64,000 nt of DNA from Desulfurococcaceae archaeon MEX13E-LK6-19 (GTDB taxonomy: Archaea > Thermoproteota > Thermoprotei_A > Sulfolobales > Desulfurococcaceae): positions 372,001 through 436,000 of the forward strand of contig CP072660.1 in the NCBI GenBank assembly GCA_029637525.1, in the 5' to 3' direction. Made by a program: the position numbers and the translations under genes. Below are positions 9,198-16,266 of this stretch, piece after piece. The notes under the pieces are model-generated. The model was not told the origin of the DNA. It saw nothing but the letters and a program-made list of their open reading frames with translations, and did not search any database. The number at the start of each line of letters is the position of its first letter. Positions within the stretch are counted from its first letter, which is position 1.

Positions 9198-9941
9198 TTG
9201 CTAGGCGTGTTTACGGTGTCAGATAAGCTTGGGAAACGGCTCATAGTCATATTAAAGGGATTTCCTTGTTCATGGGGTAAATGCAGCTTCTGTCCATTCT
9301 CGTTGGAACAATCTACTAACATAAGAGAAGTTATTGAGACGAATAGACGTATCATAAATAAAGCGCTGGAGCTCATTAGGAAAGACCATTATGAGAGAGT
9401 AGCTGTTTTTAATGGCGGAAGCTTTCACGAGTTACCCTTTGATACCATTGAAAAACTGAGAGATCTAGCCATGAACAGAGTTTTCGAGATAGAAACCAGA
9501 AGCGAGTTTGTCACCCTAGACTCTTTGAAGAATATATTGAGCTTCTATAAACCCAAAAAACTCATTGTAAGATTAGGCTTCGAGGTATATGACGAAGAAA
9601 TCAGAGAAAAACTCTTGAAAAAAGGAATGCCCAATACAGAGCTTGAGAGAATAGTTAATCTACGAAACAAAGTCAAAGAACTTGGTCTTCCTATAGAGTT
9701 CTGGTGCTATGTTCTCTTCGGCATAGAATACATCCCTGAAGAAAAGGTTGTTGAAAGCGTTAATGTTTTCAGGAAAATGTTTGATGGCATCATAGCAATA
9801 AAGTATAAGAAATATCTCCCAAGTCACCCTAATGAAACACCTGTATCTCCACGTTTAGCTCAATTCCTCGAAAACAATGTTGATCTAGTTGACTGGGGTG
9901 GAGAACAATGGGAAATAAAAAAGGAAAAGAAGAAAAACTAG
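9198..9941 (+). CDS. Radical SAM enzyme, RaSEA-like (archaeosine synthase subunit)
   Basis: The product has 247 residues. The iron-sulfur site is CSWGKCSFC (Cx4CxxC) at about 24-32. Next come FNGGSFHELP and an ETRSEFVT strand, then RLGFEVYDEEIREKLLKKGM, which match RaSEA-family blocks (GSF, ESRPEF, GLES...R..INKGF). RaSEA works with ArcS: ArcS attaches lysine to preQ0-tRNA and RaSEA cleaves the adduct to leave the archaeosine formamidine. TTG start with GAGGAGGG at 9184-9191. It overlaps the ArcS gene by 34 bases, suggesting coupled translation. It is shorter than the euryarchaeal enzymes I know of. Function is assigned from motifs and context. Confidence 0.82.
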   Translation: MLGVFTVSDKLGKRLIVILKGFPCSWGKCSFCPFSLEQSTNIREVIETNRRIINKALELIRKDHYERVAVFNGGSFHELPFDTIEKLRDLAMNRVFEIETRSEFVTLDSLKNILSFYKPKKLIVRLGFEVYDEEIREKLLKKGMPNTELERIVNLRNKVKELGLPIEFWCYVLFGIEYIPEEKVVESVNVFRKMFDGIIAIKYKKYLPSHPNETPVSPRLAQFLENNVDLVDWGGEQWEIKKEKKKN

Positions 9942-10627
9942 AAGTAATATGGGATGGTAAAGAACTTGATTGGGTAAAACCTGATACCTGTAGAGAGTAC
10001 TTGAGAGGTGTTGGACTAAAGTATTTAGTTAATAAGTATTTCGAAGAAGGTTTCAAGAAGATCCTCACCAACTATAGGCCCAAGAAAAAGTATATTGTAG
10101 GATTAATTATTCCATGTAGCTATGGTAAACCCTATAGCCAGAGCTATATACATTACTTCATAAGGAAAGCCATTAAGGATTTCATACTCAAAGAATACGT
10201 ACACGAGATCATTGTCACTAATGCTGGTGTTGTTCCTCGTGAACTAGATGAATATTGGCCTTACTGCGCCTATGATTGGAACCCCAAGTATGAGACAAAC
10301 GAGATTAAGAAAATGTATACAAAAGTACTCGCCTCAAGACTAAAGACGTACATAGAAACTTTTAGAGAATACTATACACAATTCGCAGCATACCTCAGAT
10401 GGGATAGCGATAGCTGGAAAGCCGTAGAAATTGTTTCAAACGAGCTAGGAATAAAGATCCCTAACCTTGCTCCATCAACTATACCTGCAGAAGAACTAGA
10501 AGAAGTCCGCCTAGGAGGACTATACGACGACCCCGACTTAGTACTAATAACACATACATCATTATCAAAACTAAGAGAAAACCTAGCAAAACTAGTCGAC
10601 CTATCAAAGTCAAAGAAGAAAACATAG
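9908..10627 (+). CDS. arcS: Short ArcS (archaeosine synthase, lysine transferase core)
   Basis: The protein has 239 residues and contains IIPCSYGKPYSQSYIHY at about 68-84. This matches the PCSxxKPYxxSxSH hallmark of ArcS (DUF5591), which adds lysine to the nitrile of preQ0 at tRNA position 15. Typical euryarchaeal ArcS is over 500 residues and carries a TGT-like N-terminal domain and a C-terminal PUA domain. Both are absent here: only a short lead precedes the core, and the C-terminus ends in a basic helix. It overlaps RaSEA, and its stop codon touches the 3' end of the convergent tRNA-Arg. Target recognition may therefore rest on a partner. Confidence 0.85.
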   Translation: MGNKKGKEEKLEVIWDGKELDWVKPDTCREYLRGVGLKYLVNKYFEEGFKKILTNYRPKKKYIVGLIIPCSYGKPYSQSYIHYFIRKAIKDFILKEYVHEIIVTNAGVVPRELDEYWPYCAYDWNPKYETNEIKKMYTKVLASRLKTYIETFREYYTQFAAYLRWDSDSWKAVEIVSNELGIKIPNLAPSTIPAEELEEVRLGGLYDDPDLVLITHTSLSKLRENLAKLVDLSKSKKKT

Positions 10628-10702
10628 CGGGCCCGCCGGGATTTGAACCCGGGATCTCCGGCTCCGAAGGCCGGCGCCTTATCCAGGCTAGGCTACGGGC
10701 CC
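10628..10702 (-). tRNA. tRNA-Arg(TCG)
   Basis: The minus strand folds into a standard 75-nt tRNA. The acceptor is GGGCCCG/CGGGCCC with discriminator G. The anticodon stem CCGGC/GCCGG encloses loop CTTCGGA, giving anticodon TCG. The T arm is CCGGG-TTCAAAT-CCCGG. There is no intron and CCA is not encoded. Its 3' end directly abuts the arcS stop codon, so the two genes are convergent with zero spacing. Confidence 0.96.
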
Positions 10703-10780
10703 TCTTTTTATGCATACTGTTATCCGGTTATTTAACTAGGCTTTATTTAGGTTTAATTAGACTAATTTAATGCTTACTGG

Positions 10781-10846
10781 GTTTCAGCATTTAGCCCGGT
10801 CATCATTCTTTAGAGAGTCAGTCCCGTGACTTCCTTCAACATCGTG
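10781..10846 (-). ncRNA. C/D box sRNA candidate
   Basis: On the minus strand the order is C-like ATGTTGA (10836-10842), a 14-nt guide, D' CTGA (10818-10821), an 11-nt spacer, C' ATGATGA (10800-10806), a 12-nt guide, and D CTGA (10784-10787). That is the archaeal C/D order with one imperfect C box. Archaeal sRNAs of this type direct 2'-O-methylation of rRNA or tRNA five bases upstream of D or D'. The terminal stem is poor and targets were not identified. It lies in a 288-base gap that otherwise shows nothing. Confidence 0.4.
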
Positions 10847-10990
10847 TTATTCTTAGGTTTGTTAGTTGAAATAGTTTTGGTTTTTGAAGAAAGTGTATTG
10901 AATAGTTTCGGCGTAGTCTCTCCCTAGTTTTAGTGTAGTGAGTATGATATTATACGTAATACCGAGTTTTTCTCTTGAGGTTGAAGAGAA

Positions 10991-11173
10991 ATGGTCTTGC
11001 GTGTCATTAGTTTTAAAGCTGATGAGGATTTTCTTGAGCAAGTGGATAAGCTTGCACGCCGGATGAACTTATCACGAAGCGAGCTCATAAGAGTGGCTAT
11101 CGAGTCTTTTATCAAAATTAATGGTAATAATATTAATATATCGTCTTTGACGAAAAAACTTAAAGAGATATAA
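10991..11173 (+). CDS. Ribbon-helix-helix DNA-binding protein
   Basis: The 60-residue product begins with the strand MVLRVISFKADEDFLEQVDKL, then RRMNLSRSELIRVAIESFI, the turn and helix typical of CopG/MetJ-type RHH proteins. The tail is short and Asn/Lys-rich. No adjacent toxin-like gene is seen, so it looks like a free-standing regulator. It resembles the RHH protein at 2557-2718 in the helix motif (SRSE-IRVAI) but not outside it. Confidence 0.85.
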   Translation: MVLRVISFKADEDFLEQVDKLARRMNLSRSELIRVAIESFIKINGNNINISSLTKKLKEI

Positions 11174-11209
11174 CAATACTTATTTTAAGCTAACTTGTCT
11201 TTCCGATTG

Positions 11210-11545
11210 TCACGGTACATAAAAGTATTTTGTTAAAGCTAGTATGATGAATACTGTGCTTCCACCAATGAATACTCCTGATGAGAAGTATATTTTGTAG
11301 TCTTTCTCCATACTTACAATCTTATGAACAATTAAAGCATATAGCATAGAAATACCGAGACCACAGATAACGCCCACGAGACCCATTGCAACAAGTCCTG
11401 GCAGGAAAGCAATAGTTGCTAGGATAAGAATTATACCAACCAATACTCCAGTTAACAACACAACAATGTACCTCGAAACACCAGCTGCAATTCCCTCCCT
11501 AGTCCTTAATGCCTTACGGCGCTTCTTCTTAGAAATCTTTACCAC
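11210..11545 (-). CDS. Small membrane protein, three predicted TM helices
   Basis: The 111-residue product has a strongly basic N-terminus (KISKKKRRKALRTREG) followed by three hydrophobic segments at about residues 24-48, 52-74 and 87-106. The basic start suggests the N-terminus stays in the cytoplasm. It has no recognisable catalytic motif. It converges on the RHH gene 37 bases away. I do not recognise a named family, and the function is unknown. Confidence 0.7.
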   Translation of the reverse strand: MVKISKKKRRKALRTREGIAAGVSRYIVVLLTGVLVGIILILATIAFLPGLVAMGLVGVICGLGISMLYALIVHKIVSMEKDYKIYFSSGVFIGGSTVFIILALTKYFYVP

Positions 11546-11832
11546 TTTCTTACACCTACACTAAACTTTATACCATAAAATTCTATATAATCTTCAACAT
11601 TACACGAGACAAATACTATAAACATAAACAGGGAATTTATACGATGAAGCTTAGCCCATATACATGAGTTTCTAAATAGTCAAGTATTTTGTTATCCACG
11701 ACTAAAACCACATATAGCCAGAGGACTCCATGACCCAACAGTTCTAGACCTCACTCTTACTAGCAGAGACCCCCTTGAGAAGCCAAGTAGGGTAATACCG
11801 TTGCAACCCAGCATCTTCAAACCATATACAAC

Positions 11833-11842
11833 CTTTTTAAAA
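11833..11842 (+). promoter_or_regulatory. TATA-like element in the 11546-11879 gap
   Basis: TTTTTAAAAA sits about 26-30 bases before the ribosome-binding site of the small gene at 11880, a good spacing for an archaeal TATA box. The rest of the 334-base gap shows no convincing gene, sRNA box pair or inverted repeat. Confidence 0.45.
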
Positions 11843-11879
11843 ACATAGTACGGTGATAGGGTTGCATAATGGAGGCGGC

Positions 11880-12188
11880 ATGTTCTATTACATTAAACGC
11901 GTCCGCCTGAAAGACAAATCCATAAGATACTTCCTTTACAGGGCTGATTATGTTGGTAAGGGTAAGAAGAAGCACATGCTTATCGCACCATGTGATCTAG
12001 TAGAAAAAATAATAACCCAATACCTTATCCACAATAAAGAGGAGGCTGCCGCCGTAGCTCAGCGGGTTAGAGCGCCGGACTCATACGGCCACGGGTTCGG
12101 CGCCGAGGTCGCGGGAAATCCGGAGGTCCCGGGTTCAAATCCCGGCGGCGGCATCTTCCTCTCCTATGCAATTGGGGCCGTCGTCTAG
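11880..12188 (+). CDS. Small basic protein whose frame runs through tRNA-Met
   Basis: An ATG at 11880 has GGAGG at 11871-11875 and a TATA-like element upstream, so expression looks real. The first 56 or so residues (MFYYIKRVRLKDKSIRYFLY, then RADYVGKGKKK and IAPCDLVEKIITQYL) form a plausible small basic domain. They recall the N-terminal parts of some archaeal tyrosine integrases and related small proteins. The frame then continues without a stop through the whole tRNA-Met gene to 12188, where the translation becomes an artefact-like Ala/Gly/Pro sequence. The gene may therefore be 3'-truncated. A longer GTG start exists at 11853. Function unknown. Confidence 0.5.
   Translation: MFYYIKRVRLKDKSIRYFLYRADYVGKGKKKHMLIAPCDLVEKIITQYLIHNKEEAAAVAQRVRAPDSYGHGFGAEVAGNPEVPGSNPGGGIFLSYAIGAVV
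12048..12153 (+). tRNA. tRNA-Met(CAT), elongator-like, with intron
   Basis: The acceptor is GCCGCCG/CGGCGGC with discriminator A. The anticodon stem CCGGA/TCCGG encloses CTCATA and A, interrupted after position 37 by a 32-nt intron (12086-12117). The anticodon stem lacks the three G:C pairs of an initiator, so this is an elongator tRNA-Met or a tRNA-Ile2(CAT) read after modification. The elongator form is the usual substrate of TmcA, encoded at 23416. CCA is not encoded. Confidence 0.93.
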
Positions 12189-12247
12189 CTTGGTAGGATG
12201 CGGGGCTTGGGCCCCCGTGGCCCGGGGTTCAAATCCCCGCGGCCCCA
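12174..12247 (+). tRNA. tRNA-Pro(TGG)
   Basis: A 74-nt tRNA with acceptor GGGGCCG/CGGCCCC and discriminator A. Anticodon stem CGGGG/CCCCG encloses CTTGGGC, giving TGG. The T arm is CGGGG-TTCAAAT-CCCCG. No intron. CCA follows directly at 12248-12250. It lies 20 bases after tRNA-Met. Confidence 0.96.
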
Positions 12248-12331
12248 CCAAATAACTCTTTGAGAGATCTTACAGTATTTCATTGACGTAGATAACATAA
12301 ATGAGACAGAAACATAATTCTTAAGATCCAT

Positions 12332-13225
12332 TTATCTAGGTGATAGCTGTACTATTAATACTCCAATGAAGACCACTATTATTCCTAGAGTCTTTTGGAG
12401 GGTAAGTGTTTCTCCAAGGAATACGTAGGCTAATAATGTTATTTGTATCAACATGGTGTTCTGTAATATGGATTGCTCATAAGCTCTTAGTACTTTTAGT
12501 GCATGGTTCCATAAAACAAAGGCTAGTACAGTATTTATGATGCTGAGCCATAATATTATAAACCAACTACCTACAGAAGGGAACATAATACTATTACCCA
12601 GAATAGCTGTCCCGAGAAGTAATAACGAACCAAAAGACATTGAATAGGAAGTTAATACAAGGACTTCTATTTTATTGCCTCTTAGATAGTACCTAGAGAT
12701 AATCATATATGATGCCCAACCTAAACCTGAAAGCACAGTCAAAAATACACCGAGAACTTCATTAAGTGCAAGCAATGAACTCGAGAAAAATAATATCACC
12801 CCACAAATGACAATCATTATCCCTACAAATTGAAGAAACGTAGGTTTCTCCTTAAGAAAAAGAGCACTTAATACCAAAACAAAGATAGGCGTCATATTAA
12901 GAATAAACGTTACAGTGATTGCTGGGAGATAATATAAACCCAAAAATTGCAATCCCTGGGCTACAAAATATCCCGTAAACCCTAGTACTAAAAATACTGG
13001 TAACTGCTTGATTTCAAGACTTTTACCGCCTTTATAACTAGTTAGTACAATTATCATCAATATTATGGAAGCAATAGTGTATCTATAGGCTGCAAAAGCT
13101 ATGGGATTCAATTCTCTAAGACCAATCTTGATGAACACATAGGATGTTGACCAAAGAAACGTAACCAGTAAAGCCCCAGCCAAAGCATACATTCGTTTAT
13201 TATTTAACATAATTACCTTCTCCAA
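12332..13225 (-). CDS. EamA-family (DMT) transporter
   Basis: The 297-residue protein has ten hydrophobic segments arranged as two EamA repeats of about 140 residues. The first repeat opens with LVTFLWSTSYVFIKIGLRELNPIAFAAYRY, split here by ordinary family wording: TFLWSTSYVFIKIGL then NPIAFAAYRY. The second opens near GLGWASYMIISRYYL. The end LGETLTLQKTLGIIVVFIGVLI is typical of the family. DMT proteins export amino acids, sugars, nucleosides or drugs, and the substrate cannot be read from the sequence. It is monocistronic. Confidence 0.9.
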   Translation of the reverse strand: MEKVIMLNNKRMYALAGALLVTFLWSTSYVFIKIGLRELNPIAFAAYRYTIASIILMIIVLTSYKGGKSLEIKQLPVFLVLGFTGYFVAQGLQFLGLYYLPAITVTFILNMTPIFVLVLSALFLKEKPTFLQFVGIMIVICGVILFFSSSLLALNEVLGVFLTVLSGLGWASYMIISRYYLRGNKIEVLVLTSYSMSFGSLLLLGTAILGNSIMFPSVGSWFIILWLSIINTVLAFVLWNHALKVLRAYEQSILQNTMLIQITLLAYVFLGETLTLQKTLGIIVVFIGVLIVQLSPR

Positions 13226-13468
13226 GGAAATTTCTAGACCTAATAATGTATACTACTTTTCACTTCTTTTTACACATTGCTTCAATACAGTAATACAGTT
13301 AATTCATAATCATAAGACATTAATCATCCAGATATAAGATACAAGCTGTCCAGCAAAATAAAAATTGTTAAACAAATATAGGACTATCAAGTAATTATAG
13401 ACAACCCACTACCTGCTTACATAGAAGAACAATATTCGGACATAGTTACCTCAGCCATTAGCCAATAG

Positions 13469-14872
13469 GTGAAATATATGCTTTACACTATGACGCTCAA
13501 TAAGCAAGTCAAGCTAGTGATCGCTGGTTTTGTTTTTATGTTATCTACCTTGTTTACACTAGCTATTTATTTAAGATATGAGCTAGTTTATGGTATTGAT
13601 GGTCCATATTATATAATACAGTATTACAGCATCCTTCATAGCGGCACAATAAAGTATCCTGATCCCCCTCTTGCATTTTACATATTGTATCCTTTCCAGC
13701 GACTAACAGATCTACTCTATAGCGATCCAGGTCTGGGACTGAAAATATGTGTGTCTTTGTTTACAGGCTTAACATCAGTCATTATATTTGCTACACTACT
13801 AGAGGTCTATAAGAAGATTAACCTGTTATACATAGTTCTGCTATCATTATTTTTCTCGCTATGGCCTCAAACTCTTAGGATCGAGACAGATTTTGTTAAA
13901 AACAGTATTGGCTTGCTTTTCTTGGCAATGTATATTTATTCTCTAGTGACAAGAAACTTTAATACTAAAATTAGAACTATTATTTTGTTAATCTCAATAA
14001 CCCTATCTTGCTTAACACATATCTTAGTATTTGGAACTATAGTATTGATTACGTTAATCTATATTTCCTGCTTCATTATAACAAGAAAAGATGTTACTAT
14101 ATTAGTGAAAGAGCGTCTTTTACTCATTTCTTTGATGACGGTAATAACATTGTTTATAGTAATACTTCTCTACCCACCTATTGTTGGAGGAGACTCCATT
14201 AAAGTGATATATTTCATGAAGAGTCTGTTGTCAAGTATAAGCAGAGCAAGCAGTGAATTTCAATTAAATACTCCTAGACTCAAAAAACCGGCTCCATTTT
14301 ACGCAGGTCTTGATCCGATAGCTTATTTGATGTTTATTTACTTCAATACTATCATGGCGTTAATTGTTTTTATAAAACAAAGAAACTATATGTTCCTTTC
14401 ATTAACAATGTGTCTGGCATTCATGAACATTCCTATAATACCGTCAAATTGGCTGATGAGGTTAATGTTAATGTCAGGTTTTCTCCTACCCTATGTGTTA
14501 TCATGGACGCACATATTGAGAGTGAAACACAGGTATGTGGCCTTACTTCTATTTTATACAACACTCTTAGTAGGATTAACAACAACTATACCAAGAATAG
14601 GGCCTAGTATACCCCCAGGAGCGTATGAAGAGCTAAAACAGCTGGATAATGTTATCACCAAGGGTTCTAATGTGTTCGTTCCAGATATAAGGATACGGTA
14701 TTGGTTTGAAGCATTACATTATGGCGAATACAATATAATCACTATTAATGATGTTAAATCAGGTATTAAACCAGACTACATAATCTTAGACAGGATTAGA
14801 GCGCCAAGACCTCCTCCTAGAGCAGTTATAGTATATAAAGGATTCTTTATTACAGTATATAAAATACTGTAA
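13469..14872 (+). CDS. Polytopic membrane protein, possibly GT-C-like glycosyltransferase
   Basis: The 467-residue product has about ten to twelve transmembrane segments and a C-terminal soluble part of roughly 80 residues. After the first helix comes a loop GIDGPYYIIQYYSIL with an acidic residue, then PDPPLAFYILYPF, and later RIETDFVKNSIGLLF. An acidic residue in the first external loop followed by many helices is the GT-C pattern (dolichyl-phosphate-sugar-dependent transferases), but the match is loose. GTG start at 13469; ATG at 13478 is possible. The 243 bases upstream hold no recognisable feature. Function remains open. Confidence 0.7.
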   Translation: MKYMLYTMTLNKQVKLVIAGFVFMLSTLFTLAIYLRYELVYGIDGPYYIIQYYSILHSGTIKYPDPPLAFYILYPFQRLTDLLYSDPGLGLKICVSLFTGLTSVIIFATLLEVYKKINLLYIVLLSLFFSLWPQTLRIETDFVKNSIGLLFLAMYIYSLVTRNFNTKIRTIILLISITLSCLTHILVFGTIVLITLIYISCFIITRKDVTILVKERLLLISLMTVITLFIVILLYPPIVGGDSIKVIYFMKSLLSSISRASSEFQLNTPRLKKPAPFYAGLDPIAYLMFIYFNTIMALIVFIKQRNYMFLSLTMCLAFMNIPIIPSNWLMRLMLMSGFLLPYVLSWTHILRVKHRYVALLLFYTTLLVGLTTTIPRIGPSIPPGAYEELKQLDNVITKGSNVFVPDIRIRYWFEALHYGEYNIITINDVKSGIKPDYIILDRIRAPRPPPRAVIVYKGFFITVYKIL

Positions 14873-14913
14873 TAATCACACCCAATGTATCATAATCAAA
14901 ACTTCTGGACTTT

Positions 14914-15303
14914 CTATGATACTTCAAGGTCGGGTATTATTGGAGGTTTCTCTGCCAGAGTTACTAGCGGCAGAGAGATCCCTGGTCGAGGCGTTTTACT
15001 ATATTCTATACGTTCATCATTAGTTGACACAACTATATAATTGGCATCTCTTATTTTCTCTTCTTCCTCACCATTACAAATATGGTAATATAGTACAGGT
15101 AGTCCATAAAGTTTATAGTAGTCTCTAAACAACCCCAGCATTCCTATGATTATTTTGCCTGATTCCTTAAATTTTAGTAGAAATATTGATTGACCAGAAG
15201 AAGTATATGTTATTGCTAATCTTACGAGATCTTTTAATGAGCCGACTCTTATAGGTAGCACCTTCTTTATCTCTTCAGAACTCATGGCACTACACCTAAC
15301 CAC
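14914..15303 (-). CDS. Unknown protein downstream of reverse gyrase
   Basis: The product has up to 129 residues; ATG at 15285 would give 123. It has a compact alpha/beta look, with a helix SLKDLVRLAITYTSSG, a strand IFLLKFKESGKIIIGMLG, then YYKLYGLPVLYYHI and an acidic patch EEEEKIRD before a strand YIVVST. The C-terminus is Pro-rich. No catalytic motif is recognisable. It begins 12 bases after the pseudo-nitrilase gene, which overlaps reverse gyrase, so all three are probably one transcript. Function unknown. Confidence 0.7.
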   Translation of the reverse strand: MVRCSAMSSEEIKKVLPIRVGSLKDLVRLAITYTSSGQSIFLLKFKESGKIIIGMLGLFRDYYKLYGLPVLYYHICNGEEEEKIRDANYIVVSTNDERIEYSKTPRPGISLPLVTLAEKPPIIPDLEVS

Positions 15304-15315
15304 ATATTTAACCGT

Positions 15316-16266
15316 CTAAGATTCTTCCTCTTTTTGAGTATGTAGCTGACTATAAAGCTTTTCCTTTAGTTCTCGCTGGAGTTTCTTTAATTCGCTAAAC
15401 ACTATTTTGTTTATATGATAAATAGTTAATACATCAAGTATTCCAGCAGATTCTTTGGCAAGAGTATCTATGTCGAAGAATATTAGTGCTGGTTTATTTT
15501 CGTTATATTCAAACAACGGATCTCCAGCATTACTTATAAGGACGGTTGGTGCCGCTGAAACTATTTTATCATGATGCTCAATAACTCCTCCCACAAAAAG
15601 AACCGCGATATCGTTTTCTAAAGCACGTACTCTTCCAACAATATAAGCCATCTTGTACTTGAAGCCTAAAGGGTTAACAGGGACAACAATGATATTTGCC
15701 CCCAATGCTTTAAGTCCACGACATAATTCGGGCACCATTATTTCATCATTAATAACAACACCATAATTTATTTTCGAGGTATTGAACACAACTATTTTCT
15801 TACCGCTTTTAACACCATAGAGGTCTTCTTTTTCAGACAACAATATTTTCCTGTATCTACCACCTATACTACCATCCTTTAGTATCATTAGACTTGAAAT
15901 ATAGTGGTGTGCACCAGCTTTTTCAAGAAAGGAAGACACGAGAATATCTATTCTTTCAGATAACGCTATGCCCCTAAGAGAATCTATTGTTGTATCACTT
16001 ACTTGTTCAAATAACCTAAGCATGTATTTTCTCTGAGACAAATCAGAAAATTCGATGATAGGTCCTGTGTTAAAATATGCCGGTAATATTAATGCTCTAG
16101 CACGTTTAGCACGTGCTATTTTAGCAATAACTTTTATTCTTTCAATATTTAGTTTACGTGAATATATCCGTGTTAGCCCATGATATACGGCAACATAACT
16201 TTTCCGAGGACTCTTTACACTATCCTCTTTATCCGCGTATATTATTTCTATGTCAGGTAACCGCAT
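15316..16266 (-). CDS. Nitrilase-fold protein lacking catalytic Glu and Cys
   Basis: The 316-residue protein follows the carbon-nitrogen hydrolase fold. Where the family has a catalytic Glu (usually FPE), this protein reads LILPAYF. The catalytic Lys region GGRYRKILL is kept at about 133-141. The nucleophile block, usually ICYDxRFPEL, reads VINDEIMVPELCRGLKALGA, so Asn replaces Cys. Two of the three catalytic residues are missing, which makes hydrolysis of a C-N bond unlikely. A binding or scaffold role is more plausible. It overlaps reverse gyrase by 19 bases and is followed 12 bases later by the unknown gene at 14914. Confidence 0.78.
   Translation of the reverse strand: MRLPDIEIIYADKEDSVKSPRKSYVAVYHGLTRIYSRKLNIERIKVIAKIARAKRARALILPAYFNTGPIIEFSDLSQRKYMLRLFEQVSDTTIDSLRGIALSERIDILVSSFLEKAGAHHYISSLMILKDGSIGGRYRKILLSEKEDLYGVKSGKKIVVFNTSKINYGVVINDEIMVPELCRGLKALGANIIVVPVNPLGFKYKMAYIVGRVRALENDIAVLFVGGVIEHHDKIVSAAPTVLISNAGDPLFEYNENKPALIFFDIDTLAKESAGILDVLTIYHINKIVFSELKKLQRELKEKLYSQLHTQKEEES

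Noticed and set aside
11880-12153. SSV-type int(N) fragment at tRNA-Met
   Set aside because: In such integrations the element is joined to the 3' side of the tRNA. Here the ORF enters from the 5' side in the same direction.
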